From a virus, in IMG/VR virus record IMGVR_UViG_3300020411_003196, positions 1-22,440 of that record: DNA of 22,440 bases. One strand, given 5' to 3'. Position 1 is the stretch's first letter. Every line of letters begins with the position of its first letter. Positions 9,167-16,113 of this stretch are shown here, in pieces. Position numbers and translations under genes: made by a program. The notes beneath the pieces were generated by a model. The model was not told the DNA's origin and searched no databases. It saw only the letters and a list, made by a program, of their open reading frames with translations.

Positions 9167-9174
9167 TATTTATA
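9167..9174 (-). promoter_or_regulatory. T4-type late promoter for the leftward baseplate operon
   Basis: TATAAATA on the minus strand, 36 bases before the gp48 ATG. Its first base on the minus strand pairs with the A of the gp4 start codon, so promoter and coding start of the divergent gene overlap. Confidence 0.7.
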
Positions 9175-9617
9175 TGAGTTATTCAGGTCGTTACAAAATT
9201 ACTAAGCCAGAAAAATATTTGGGTGATTATTCAAATGTTTTCTACAGATCGCTTTGGGAAAGACAAGCATTTAAATGGTGCGAGAATAATCCTAGAGTTA
9301 AAGCGTGGAATTCAGAAGAAGTAGTTATTCCTTATGTGGCATCACAAGATAAGAAAATGCATCGTTATTTCGTAGATCTTTTAATAGAAATGAATAATGG
9401 TGATATATTCTTAGTAGAAATTAAACCAAAAAATCAAACTAAACCACCTAAAAAACGTAGGAAAACTAAAAAATATATCAATGAAGTACTAACGTATGTG
9501 AAAAATCAAGACAAATGGCAAGCAGCTAATAAGTTTGCAGAACACAAAGGATGGAAATTTCAGATATGGACAGAAGACACTTTAAAGAATTTAGGCATAA
9601 AGCTTCTGAAGAGTTAG
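9174..9617 (+). CDS. 4: Head completion protein gp4 (PD-(D/E)XK nuclease fold)
   Basis: 147 residues, matching T4 gp4 (about 150). gp4 acts after DNA packaging, when the head is completed for tail joining. The N-terminus (SGRYKITKPEKYLGDYSNVF, then RSLWERQAFKWC) is characteristic. The fold shows a TnsA/PD-(D/E)XK-like layout: Glu in SLWER, Asp in YFVDLLIE, and the VEIKP strand with Glu-x-Lys, followed by a basic run (KKRRKTKK) suited to DNA contact. The frame is open upstream to 9039, but I chose ATG 9174 because the upstream part lies inside divergent gp48 and before the late promoter. The ribosome site is weak (AAGAG). Confidence 0.9.
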   Translation: MSYSGRYKITKPEKYLGDYSNVFYRSLWERQAFKWCENNPRVKAWNSEEVVIPYVASQDKKMHRYFVDLLIEMNNGDIFLVEIKPKNQTKPPKKRRKTKKYINEVLTYVKNQDKWQAANKFAEHKGWKFQIWTEDTLKNLGIKLLKS

Positions 9618-9625
9618 TATAAATA
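9618..9625 (+). promoter_or_regulatory. T4-type late promoter TATAAATA directly before the gp2-like gene
   Basis: TATAAATA starts just after the gp4 stop and ends 5 bases before the next ATG (9631). Together with the flanks it forms the same 19-base module as that before gp25. Predicted transcripts would be nearly leaderless and no Shine-Dalgarno sequence is seen. Confidence 0.6.
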
Positions 9626-9630
9626 GATAT

Positions 9631-10224
9631 ATGGCGAGTTTATTTGACAGACTACAATCGCAAGCTTTTAGAGCTGGTATTACTAGACACACTGATAGGT
9701 CTAGACAATGGTTTAATAAAAAAGTTAAAGAACTAGAAGATATTAATCGTAGGTCTTTACTTAAAGATGATGCTTTAAAACCAATATCTAATCCTAAAAG
9801 CGGTGATATGATTATGTACTTCTACGATCCTAAGTGGAAAGTAGAATTACCTTATTACGATAGATTTCCATTAACTATTCTTGTAGGCCCAGCCGCAGGT
9901 GGTTTTTATGGACTAAATTTACATTATCTTTCACCAATTGTCAGAGCTAAATTTTTAGATGAATTAATTCAATTAGCTCCTGCAAATTTATCAGATACTA
10001 CTCGTATAACAAGACTTAGATATAAGTTATTAGTTAGTACTAGAGCTTTTAGAGAGTTTAAACCTTGTTGGAAACATTATTTATTTGAACATGTTAAATC
10101 TAAAATGGCTAGAGTACCTATGCCAGATTGGGAAGTCGCATGTTTCTTACCAACTCAAGAGTTTAGAAAAGTTAAAGATAATACTGTTTGGAGATACTCC
10201 AGAAAACAATATGCGGGAGGATAA
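9631..10224 (+). CDS. Probable DNA end protector protein (gp2-like)
   Basis: 197 residues. Conserved-looking blocks are SLFDRLQSQAFRAGITRHTD, SRQWFNKKVKEL, MIMYFYDPKWKVELPYYDRF, PLTILVGPAAGGFYGLNLHY, a helical middle, and DWEVACFLPTQEFRKV near the end. This pattern recurs in T4-type phages, and in T4 gene 2 lies directly beside gene 4, as here. T4 gp2 sits on the packaged DNA ends and protects them from RecBCD. The protein is basic, in keeping with DNA contact. The assignment leans on synteny and memory of the family. If wrong, it is still a conserved T4-type core protein of head or tail completion. Confidence 0.6.
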   Translation: MASLFDRLQSQAFRAGITRHTDRSRQWFNKKVKELEDINRRSLLKDDALKPISNPKSGDMIMYFYDPKWKVELPYYDRFPLTILVGPAAGGFYGLNLHYLSPIVRAKFLDELIQLAPANLSDTTRITRLRYKLLVSTRAFREFKPCWKHYLFEHVKSKMARVPMPDWEVACFLPTQEFRKVKDNTVWRYSRKQYAGG

Positions 10225-10227
10225 TAT

Positions 10228-10866
10228 ATGGGCACTTCTATAGACGATTTTAAATCAACTGTAATGAAACATGATTCATTAGCTTTGCCTAATAGGTTTA
10301 ATGTTATATTTACTCCGCCTAAAATGTCCTTACTTAATTTAAATGTAGGTAATCTAATGGCAAACGCAGTTTCTGGTGGATTGAAAGCAAGGAACTTTAT
10401 TAATGATCCTAGAGATATATCAATGTTATGTAAATCCGCAAATATACCAGGCAGACAAATAACTACTTTAGATCATCAAGCTCATAGAGAAACTCATAAA
10501 ATACCTTATACATATATCGATGAAGATTTTACAGCTGTATTCCATTTGACTCAAGATTATTATATGAAATCAATATTTGATAATTGGGCAGGAAACATAT
10601 TTGACGATAATACATATACAGCAGCCTATAAAAAAGATTTTACAACGGATATAAGAATACAACAATTAAACAAAGAAGATAAAGTTGTGTATGGAGCAAG
10701 ATTGCTTAACGCGTACCCGACTTCTATCGGAGGTGTAGCATTTACTAACGACGGAGAAAATCAGACATTAGAGATGTCAGTGACATTCTCGTATGATCGA
10801 TGCGTCGAAGAAAATGCTTTAGCAAGTTCTATAGGAGCCTTTACACAGGCCTTAGACTTGATATAA
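10228..10866 (+). CDS. Tail-tube-fold protein (gp54/gp19 type)
   Basis: 212 residues. The pattern is that of T4-type tail tube and tube-initiator proteins: an N-terminal LALPNRFNVIFTPPKM strand, the central CKSANIPGRQITTLDHQAH (cysteine, then SANIPGR and a turn), IPYTYIDEDFTAVFHLTQDY, and a C-terminal GARLLNAYPTSIGGV with LEMSVTFSYDRC. The short length suits a tube protein, but its place beside gp26 and the tape measure rather than the sheath gene favours the baseplate-tube junction protein gp54. GGAGG lies 7 bases before the ATG, inside the end of the previous gene. Which paralogue this is remains open. Confidence 0.7.
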   Translation: MGTSIDDFKSTVMKHDSLALPNRFNVIFTPPKMSLLNLNVGNLMANAVSGGLKARNFINDPRDISMLCKSANIPGRQITTLDHQAHRETHKIPYTYIDEDFTAVFHLTQDYYMKSIFDNWAGNIFDDNTYTAAYKKDFTTDIRIQQLNKEDKVVYGARLLNAYPTSIGGVAFTNDGENQTLEMSVTFSYDRCVEENALASSIGAFTQALDLI

Positions 10867-10869
10867 ATA
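10862..10869 (+). promoter_or_regulatory. T4-type late promoter before gp26
   Basis: TATAAATA on the plus strand overlaps the TAA stop of the tube-fold gene (10864-10866). It is followed by a 34-base gap with a TAGGAG ribosome site 7 bases before the gp26 ATG. This spacing gives a normal leader, unlike the copies at 3751 and 9618. Confidence 0.7.
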
Positions 10870-10903
10870 AAAATACTGAATTGGTAACATAGGAGAATAT
10901 ATA

Positions 10904-11617
10904 ATGGCTTTACCAAAGGTTAATGTGGCCAAATATGAGATGGTTATTCCATCAACTGGCCAAGCGGTGAAATACCGTCCGTATCTTGTCGCTGAAGAGA
11001 AGATACTTATGATAGCAATGGAATCTGGCGATCAAAAGCAGATTTTAAGTGCAATTAGTGATGTAATTGAAGCGTGTGTTGAAGGCGATATAAAAGCTAG
11101 CAACCTGGCAATATTTGATATTGAGACTATATTTCTTAATCTACGATCAAAATCTGTAGGTGAAAGTGTAGACATTAATGTCGAATGTCAACAAGAAGGT
11201 TGTAATGAAACAATACAACAGCATATTAATGTCGAAGATATTAAATTGCCTGAAATAGATGAAAGCAGAAATATCATTCAATTAACACCTGATATCGGCA
11301 TCACATTAAAATATCCTAGGTTTGAAGACATTACGTCTTTAGATATAGATGATATGGAAAGTATAGAAGGCTTAATGGCTTTAGTCAAGAATTGTCTTGA
11401 TACTATCTTTACAGAAGATGAAGTTTATGAAGCGTCATCTCATTCTGATAAAGAACTAGATGAGTTCTTAGGAAATCTAAGTTCAGATCAGTTTATAAAG
11501 ATCAATCAATTCTTTACTGGCATGCCTTCATTAGTGTATAATTTAAAGTTCGATTGCGGTAAATGCAACGGTGCGAATGAAATTGAATTGAGAGGCATCC
11601 AAAGTTTTTTTACTTAG
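10904..11617 (+). CDS. 26: Baseplate hub assembly protein gp26 (T4_baseplate family), zero-frame product
   Basis: 237 residues. The pattern PSTGQAVKYRPYLVAEEKIL followed by MIAMESGDQKQILSAISDVI and a short helix is that of the gp26-like family. Two Cys pairs (VECQQEGCNE at about 98-107 and FDCGKCNG at about 219-226) form a probable zinc ribbon. In T4, gp26 is needed for hub assembly together with gp51. The last codons are AGT TTT TTT ACT TAG, so the frame ends two codons after a run of seven T. The -1 frame then continues as a gp51-like domain (separate entry). With the tape-measure-like gene close behind, this mirrors the G/GT tail chaperone layout of other tailed phages. Confidence 0.85.
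   Translation: MALPKVNVAKYEMVIPSTGQAVKYRPYLVAEEKILMIAMESGDQKQILSAISDVIEACVEGDIKASNLAIFDIETIFLNLRSKSVGESVDINVECQQEGCNETIQQHINVEDIKLPEIDESRNIIQLTPDIGITLKYPRFEDITSLDIDDMESIEGLMALVKNCLDTIFTEDEVYEASSHSDKELDEFLGNLSSDQFIKINQFFTGMPSLVYNLKFDCGKCNGANEIELRGIQSFFT
11605..11611 (+). promoter_or_regulatory. Candidate -1 ribosomal frameshift site (T TTT TTT)
   Basis: Seven T in zero-frame phase T TTT TTT form an ideal slip heptamer: both tRNA-Phe can re-pair after a one-base backward shift. The zero-frame stop TAG follows at 11615. A perfect 7-bp stem with a 4-base loop (CTTGTAA/TTACAAG, 11635-11652) lies 23 bases downstream and may stimulate the shift, though the usual spacing is shorter. Confidence 0.65.
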
Positions 11618-11808
11618 GCCTCTCTCATGAAACACTTGTAAACCATTACAAGACGAATTTTGCGATGATGCAACATCATGGTTATAGTTTGACAGAACTT
11701 GATAATATGGTTCCTTGGGAGAGGGAGATTTACGTCACCCTACTACTGGATTATATTAAAGAGGAAAACAGAAAGCATGAAGAACAGCAACGTAAAATGA
11801 GGAAATAA
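11611..11808 (+). CDS. gp51-like domain in the -1 frame, probably made as a gp26-gp51 fusion
   Basis: After a -1 shift the frame reads YLGLSHETLVNHYKTNFAMM, then QHHGYSLTELDNMVPWEREI and YVTLLLDYIKEEN, ending in a charged tail: 65 residues to TAA 11806-11808. A Trp-Glu-Arg-Glu-Ile-Tyr motif and the helical pattern recall the gp51/tail-assembly-chaperone extension as I remember it from T4-type marine phages. No start codon with a ribosome site precedes it in this frame; the first ATGs are internal (about 11665). The zero-frame stop is bypassed only by slippage, giving a fusion of about 301 residues. Such extended products bind the tape measure and recruit tube subunits in other phages. Confidence 0.68.
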   Translation, partial: YLGLSHETLVNHYKTNFAMMQHHGYSLTELDNMVPWEREIYVTLLLDYIKEENRKHEEQQRKMRK

Positions 11809-11810
11809 TA

Positions 11811-12188
11811 ATGGCAGATGAAAGATTTTCAGGTGATATGTCCAGAAATGAGGTCGAAATCGATCTTAATAAATTTATGGAACTTATCGCAAATGAAGCC
11901 AAATTAAAAGATCGTATTCGTGAGCTAGAGGCAGATGACATGATTAATCCATGGCAAAAATGGATTCATCTTGCACGCGCAGTAGATGCATGGAGAATAT
12001 GGCCAAGAGCATTTTTAAGTGTTTACATATTCTTAATTTACTTCGTAGTCATGTGGTTCATAGGATTAGAAGCACCAACAATGGAACAATCAGGACTTAT
12101 TAGTATATTAGTAGGTGCTGGTGCTGCATGGTTTGGTCTATATGTAAATAGCGCAGCTAAAGAACACGATACTAACGCAAAGAAATAG
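11811..12188 (+). CDS. Small two-TM membrane protein, possible holin-like
   Basis: 125 residues. A charged, helical N-terminal part (EVEIDLNKFMELIANEAKLK) is followed by an amphipathic stretch and two hydrophobic segments: residues about 66-85 (AFLSVYIFLIYFVVMWFIGL) and about 95-113 (GLISILVGAGAAWFGLYV), then a polar tail. The pattern resembles 3-TM gene-transfer-agent-type holins (GTA_holin_3TM), but the match is from memory. It lies between the gp51-like domain and the tape-measure gene, an odd place for a lysis gene, so a tail or DNA-ejection role is also possible. AGGAAA precedes the start, and the upstream TAA sits two bases before the ATG. Confidence 0.7.
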   Translation: MADERFSGDMSRNEVEIDLNKFMELIANEAKLKDRIRELEADDMINPWQKWIHLARAVDAWRIWPRAFLSVYIFLIYFVVMWFIGLEAPTMEQSGLISILVGAGAAWFGLYVNSAAKEHDTNAKK

Positions 12189-12198
12189 GATAGCTTAA

Positions 12199-14049
12199 AT
12201 GGCAGACGATACAGTTAAGATTACCGGTGAAAATATTACCGTAGAGAAAGGGGCACAGAATGATAAATCCCTAGATGAATCTAAGGCTAAAGCCAAAGAA
12301 GAAAATAAGCCTAAAAAAGATTCTCCGGCTGAGACTGAACAGGTCGCTGGATTAAAGGAAATTGTCACTCAACTTAAATCTCAAAATGAGTTAACTAAAC
12401 AAGAAGCTGAAAGAACTAAGTTCCAAAATGATCTTACTTCAGCTTTAAAAACCTCAGGTGATAGATTAAATGAAGCTCAAACAGATCAAATTAAAGCCTT
12501 GGTCGCAACTTTGGGTGCAGGTAAATTAGCTGATTTAGAAGATCGAAAAGAAGAAATGGCCCAGTCTAAAGCTATATTGGCAGCCTTAGAAGGGATCGGT
12601 GATAATACCAAGATAGATAAAATGGCCACGACTGAATGGGGAATCATGGCCCCAGGATTAATTCTTGCGACATTAATTGGTTTAACTATAGGCCTAGTTG
12701 AAGGTCTTGCTTCATCTTTTAGAAAATGGGGTAAATGGATGAATAAAGGATTAGTCCAGCCCGTTATTAAAGCTCTGAGGTTTTTCGTAAGAGGATTGGG
12801 TAATCTAATATCAAAAATACTTCCAGCCAAAGTATTAAAGTTTTTCACTAACTTTTTTACACGTATCAGCAACTTTTTTAAGACTATTAATAATCAATTC
12901 AAGGCAGGACGACAAGGTCTCTTGTTGGCTAGGAATGCCGTAGGTCAATTTACAAAATTAGGTTTCTTTGGATGGTTAGGTAGACAAGTCACTAATATAA
13001 AAAATATGTTTCAAACGGCCCAATCTGCAATTCAAAAGGCCAAATTGAATATTATGAATGGTTTCGATAAAGCTGTTAAATTTATCACAAAACCTTTTAC
13101 AGCCATTGGAAATTTCTTTAAACCAATTACTGATGCCGCAAAGAAAATAACCGGTACTTTCGGGTCAACCGGTAGTTCTTCAACTAGTATGTTTCAAACT
13201 CTAAAAGATTTCTTTAAAAAATTTGGAAAACTATCTAAACGTTTCTTTAAGTTTGGTAGAGTTGTAGGACAAGTAATAGGTAAACTTGCTTGGCCAATTC
13301 AAGTAATTATTGGAGCTTTCGAATTTGTTACTGGTGCTATACGAGGATTTAAAAAGAGTGAAAGAACAGGCACGCTTGGCAAACTCATAGATGGAATATG
13401 GCAAGGTGTTGTTGATCTAGTTAAATTTATTGTCTTGTGGCCATTAGATATGACAAGAAAAGTATGGGCTTGGATAATGGAGAAATTAGGGTTTGAGGAT
13501 GCCGCAGAAAATCTAAGAAGCTTCTCATTCCAAGATTTGTTTCAAAATCTGATGGATAAAATAAAGGATGCCTTTTGGAGTGTAGTAGATTGGTTTGTAG
13601 AGTTATTTAAAAATCCTGGAGATGTATTTAAAGACTTGGTCGGTAAAGGTATGGACCTTATGGAGAAGGTTGACAAAATGATGAGAGGATTAGTAGCTAG
13701 TATTCTTCCAGACCCAGATGCTGAAGGTAATAGTATTGGTGCTTGGACAAATTGGTTCGCATCTCAGGCAATTCCAAGTGCAGTATATGAATACGCAGGC
13801 CTAGATCCTCACACTGGTGATCCTCTTAAAGTTCATAGTAATATAAAAACTACAGCTGGCAATACAGGTATAGAAATAGATACCGGTTCTAAAGAAAATG
13901 CTGATGCAGATAAGGAAGCTAGAGACGGTAACGTACAAAATATTATCGCTGGTGGTGATAGCAATAGTGCTAATCAAACTACTATTAATATAGTTGATGG
14001 TGGTAATAACGATCTTACAAACGACGAGCTAGCTGCTTCTAGAGCATAA
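12199..14049 (+). CDS. Tape measure protein (gp29-like), 616 aa
   Basis: 616 residues, near T4 gp29 (590), which fixes tail length. A charged, coiled-coil N-terminus (residues about 30-130, e.g. LKEIVTQLKSQNELTKQEAE) leads to a strongly hydrophobic helix at about 148-172 (GIMAPGLILATLIGLTIGLV). A long basic helical region rich in Phe/Lys follows, then two more hydrophobic stretches at about 355-380 and 395-430, and a Gly/Asn/Asp-rich C-terminus. Hydrophobic helices plus long helical regions are typical of tape measures, which enter the host membrane on ejection. A place right after the gp26/gp51-type chaperones supports the call. Direct gp29 homology cannot be confirmed by eye. Confidence 0.72.
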   Translation: MADDTVKITGENITVEKGAQNDKSLDESKAKAKEENKPKKDSPAETEQVAGLKEIVTQLKSQNELTKQEAERTKFQNDLTSALKTSGDRLNEAQTDQIKALVATLGAGKLADLEDRKEEMAQSKAILAALEGIGDNTKIDKMATTEWGIMAPGLILATLIGLTIGLVEGLASSFRKWGKWMNKGLVQPVIKALRFFVRGLGNLISKILPAKVLKFFTNFFTRISNFFKTINNQFKAGRQGLLLARNAVGQFTKLGFFGWLGRQVTNIKNMFQTAQSAIQKAKLNIMNGFDKAVKFITKPFTAIGNFFKPITDAAKKITGTFGSTGSSSTSMFQTLKDFFKKFGKLSKRFFKFGRVVGQVIGKLAWPIQVIIGAFEFVTGAIRGFKKSERTGTLGKLIDGIWQGVVDLVKFIVLWPLDMTRKVWAWIMEKLGFEDAAENLRSFSFQDLFQNLMDKIKDAFWSVVDWFVELFKNPGDVFKDLVGKGMDLMEKVDKMMRGLVASILPDPDAEGNSIGAWTNWFASQAIPSAVYEYAGLDPHTGDPLKVHSNIKTTAGNTGIEIDTGSKENADADKEARDGNVQNIIAGGDSNSANQTTINIVDGGNNDLTNDELAASRA

Positions 14050-14051
14050 CA

Positions 14052-14077
14052 AAAAGCCCCAGGATCCTGAGGCTTTT
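14052..14077. terminator. Bidirectional rho-independent terminator
   Basis: AAAAGCC pairs with GGCTTTT, then one mismatch, then CAGGA with TCCTG. The T-run on both strands makes it usable from both sides: it closes the rightward tape-measure operon (stop 14049) and the leftward gp32 transcript. Confidence 0.85.
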
Positions 14078-14088
14078 CGGGCAATTTA

Positions 14089-14123
14089 CTCTAACTAGTT
14101 ATTTGTGAAAGTTTTCCTAGTTA
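14089..14123. other. Stem-loop in the gp32 3' region
   Basis: CTCT-AACTAG at 14089-14098 pairs with CTAGTT and AGAG at 14117-14127 with one bulged A, around an 18-base loop. It lies between the gp32 stop and the terminator and codes for nothing visible. The rest of 14128-14187 shows no recognisable feature; no tRNA fits. Confidence 0.45.
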
Positions 14124-14187
14124 AGAGCGGAAGGACGCCAATCGACTCTATTCTTTACCCTACGATTTCACTGGGTTATATTTCAAC

Positions 14188-15084
14188 TTACGAATCATTC
14201 GCTAATTTAGCGAAATAGCTGAGGGTATCTTCCTCATCATCTTGAGTTTCCCCAACATTCTCAGTTGCTACATCTGCATTAGCCATAGGCTCAGGTGCAG
14301 TTGCTGTTTCAGTAGCCATAGCCACTGGTCCAGCTGCTTCAACTCCGAGAACTCTATTCAATTTAGCTTTAAGCTCATCATATGATTTGTAGTTCTCTGG
14401 TGAAGTGAACTCCGATAGTGAGTGTATTTTACTATACACTTCTTCAAGCTGAGCATCATCACCACCGTGCAAAGCACTTACTGGTGCGAAGTCAGATTTA
14501 TCATAATTAGTCCAACCTTCAACTTTTCTGATCTTAATTCTAAAATCAGCACCTTCCCAGAAATCAAAAGGATTAACTGGTTGTTCATCGGCGAATTGCG
14601 GTTGCATCACATCCATGATCTTATCGAAGATCTTTTTACCATACCTGTAAAGGAATACTTTTCCTTCAGCATCAGGGTTAGCACTGTCCGATACCACTAG
14701 GACATTGGACACATAATGTAGTCTACGCTTACGATCGCGAGCAGTCTGTTTATCTTCTTCTCGGCCAGAGTTCCAAAGCATGGAATTCATCTCAGAAACG
14801 GGGTCGTTCTGATTGATAGAAGTTAAAGAGTTCTCGATATACCATAGACCAGTAGGGCCTTTAAAGCCGTGATCCCAGTATCGAACCCAAGGTAGATCCT
14901 CACCCTCTTTAGCAGGTAAGAAACGAACAACAGCGTATCCGTTACCAGCTTTGTCTTGGGTGGGTTTCCAGAAACGATCATCCACATAGGATTTAGTTTC
15001 TGTTTTTGTGGAGACTGCTTCCGCAGCCTTTACGAGTTTGTCTATTGACGAGCCTCGTGCACTCTTAAGATTTGCAAATGACAT
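14188..15084 (-). CDS. 32: Single-stranded DNA-binding protein gp32, without cysteines
   Basis: 298 residues, near T4 gp32 (301). It coats ssDNA during replication, recombination and repair and helps load the helicase through gp59. The core has NGYAVVRFLPAKEGEDLPWV, GPTGLWYIENSLTSINQNDP, RRLHYVSNVLVVSDSANPDA and GKVFLYRYGKKIFDKIMDVM, matching the T4 gp32 core (NEGKVFKYRFGKKIWDKI). The N-terminus is the basic, cooperative-binding type; the C-terminus is acidic (GETQDDEEDTLSYF). T4 gp32 holds zinc with His64, Cys77, Cys87 and Cys90; this protein has no cysteine at all. The ATG has a GGAG site 8 bases upstream and follows promoter P1 by about 60 bases. Confidence 0.95.
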   Translation of the reverse strand: MSFANLKSARGSSIDKLVKAAEAVSTKTETKSYVDDRFWKPTQDKAGNGYAVVRFLPAKEGEDLPWVRYWDHGFKGPTGLWYIENSLTSINQNDPVSEMNSMLWNSGREEDKQTARDRKRRLHYVSNVLVVSDSANPDAEGKVFLYRYGKKIFDKIMDVMQPQFADEQPVNPFDFWEGADFRIKIRKVEGWTNYDKSDFAPVSALHGGDDAQLEEVYSKIHSLSEFTSPENYKSYDELKAKLNRVLGVEAAGPVAMATETATAPEPMANADVATENVGETQDDEEDTLSYFAKLANDS

Positions 15085-15147
15085 TATATTTCTCCGTATT
15101 GCAATGTATTACTGAATTATCCACTTTATTCATAATATAGACTATAT

Positions 15148-15176
15148 ATTATACCACACTTTTATGGTATTGTAAA
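15148..15176 (-). promoter_or_regulatory. Sigma70-type promoter P1 (gp32)
   Basis: -35 TTTACA at 15176-15171, 17-base spacer ending in GTGTGG, -10 TATAAT at 15153-15148. The -35 lies inside the last codons of gp59. An ATATAG-A-CTATAT dyad (15135-15147) abuts the -10 at the expected transcription start. The leader to gp32 is about 60 bases. Confidence 0.85.
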
Positions 15177-15734
15177 CCCTTTTTTGAGAATACTTATGTA
15201 TTTATCATAATTAAACTTTACAAAAGGTTGATACTTTGTAATCTTTCTGGAAATATCAGGCCAAAGAATTGTCTCTGATATTTTTCTTCCTTCATTATTA
15301 ACAAAGCCCGTAATGGAATTTAATATAACTAAAGTCTCTAAAGTTATCTCATCCTCCATCCATTTTCTGACCACTAAAGGCGATTCATTTATATTCTTCG
15401 CAGTTAGTAAATCATCAAAACTGTATTCATTTAATGTATTCACGTCTTTTTCGAACGTCCTGGTTAGCGCCTCGTGAATCTTTTTATGTTTCCTATAGTT
15501 ATCATCATCCATATCTGCTATGTATTTAACGTCTTCTATAAAATTAAATACATAGTAATTCATTAGATCTTTTTCATTCTTGGCTAGTTTAGCAAAGAAG
15601 TATTTGTCTCTTCTTTTGAAAAAGGATTGAGCATTAACTGTTGTTTTAAAGTTATACTTAATAGCATCATAACTATCATTTTCAAAATGAAGTTTTAATG
15701 CGTTGTATAATTTATATGCTTCAAACGGATCCAA
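15162..15734 (-). CDS. 59: Helicase loader gp59
   Basis: 190 residues (T4 gp59: 217). gp59 binds forked DNA and gp32 and loads the gp41 replicative helicase. The N-terminal half matches T4 closely: EAYKLYNALKLHF (T4 SVYKLYLMIKQHM), DAIKYNFKTTVNAQSFFKRR (T4 DVIKYNWCMRV..YQKRR), then RDKYFFAKLAKNEKDL. ESPLVVRKWMEDEITLETLV and LNSITGFVNN (T4 LLDSFLNIID) mark the C-terminal domain. The start appears to be TTG at 15734, inside the end of the upstream gene, since no ATG is placed before the conserved EAYKLY. The gene's final codons contain the -35 box of the gp32 promoter. Confidence 0.92.
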   Translation of the reverse strand: MDPFEAYKLYNALKLHFENDSYDAIKYNFKTTVNAQSFFKRRDKYFFAKLAKNEKDLMNYYVFNFIEDVKYIADMDDDNYRKHKKIHEALTRTFEKDVNTLNEYSFDDLLTAKNINESPLVVRKWMEDEITLETLVILNSITGFVNNEGRKISETILWPDISRKITKYQPFVKFNYDKYISILKKGFTIP

Positions 15735-16077
15735 TATATTCTCTTATTTGTTTAATAACTTTAGGTTCTAGAGAAGAATCATTCCATACTCTATTCTTCA
15801 TTGAAGGGTGCGGAACTTTAAGATGATCAATATTCTTTCTTGTAAGATATTGAGAAGCCAAATTACCTAACGCTATAATCTTATCGTGTTTAATAGCCGG
15901 TAATACATGTTCATCTTTAACTTCTGATAATTTTAGTACAGGCGCGTGTACGGGTGAGAGATTATGAAAATCATAATCATAATCTTTTAACCAGTCCGAA
16001 ACTCTATGTTTAGTAGTTTTAACTTTACTAGAACATTTCATAGGTCCTGGGCTATGGCCTAAAACTAATATATTCAT
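15721..16077 (-). CDS. Small uracil-DNA-glycosylase-superfamily-like protein
   Basis: 118 residues, well short of the usual 160-230 for this superfamily. MNILVLGHSPGP places a beta strand before a G-x-S-P-G loop, where UDG-fold enzymes carry motif A. HDKIIALGNLASQYLTRKN resembles the central 'lG..A...L' strand-helix, and VPHPSMKNR recalls the HPS motif B. UDG enzymes excise uracil or other damaged bases. Motif A has His where family 4 has Glu/Ala and family 1 has Gln/Asp, so activity is unsure and a non-catalytic DNA-binding role is possible. Promoter P2 lies just upstream. It is co-transcribed with gp59, with 14 bases of overlap. Confidence 0.6.
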   Translation of the reverse strand: MNILVLGHSPGPMKCSSKVKTTKHRVSDWLKDYDYDFHNLSPVHAPVLKLSEVKDEHVLPAIKHDKIIALGNLASQYLTRKNIDHLKVPHPSMKNRVWNDSSLEPKVIKQIREYIGSV

Positions 16078-16084
16078 AATGTAT

Positions 16085-16113
16085 ATTATACCACAGTTTC
16101 AATAAAATGTAAA
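16085..16113 (-). promoter_or_regulatory. Sigma70-type promoter P2 (UDG-like gene, gp59)
   Basis: -35 TTTACA at 16113-16108, 17-base spacer ending in CTGTGG, -10 TATAAT at 16090-16085. The -35 begins directly after the gp33 stop. The -10 is only 7 bases before the ATG at 16077, so transcripts from this promoter would be leaderless or start at the codon itself. Confidence 0.8.

Noticed and set aside
12486-12872. 128-codon open frame on the minus strand inside the tape-measure gene
   Set aside because: Lies wholly antisense to a well-supported gene, with no ribosome site, promoter or recognisable motif.
14081-14187. Possible tRNA or small RNA between the terminator and gp32
   Set aside because: No cloverleaf can be drawn; only simple stems are visible, reported as such.
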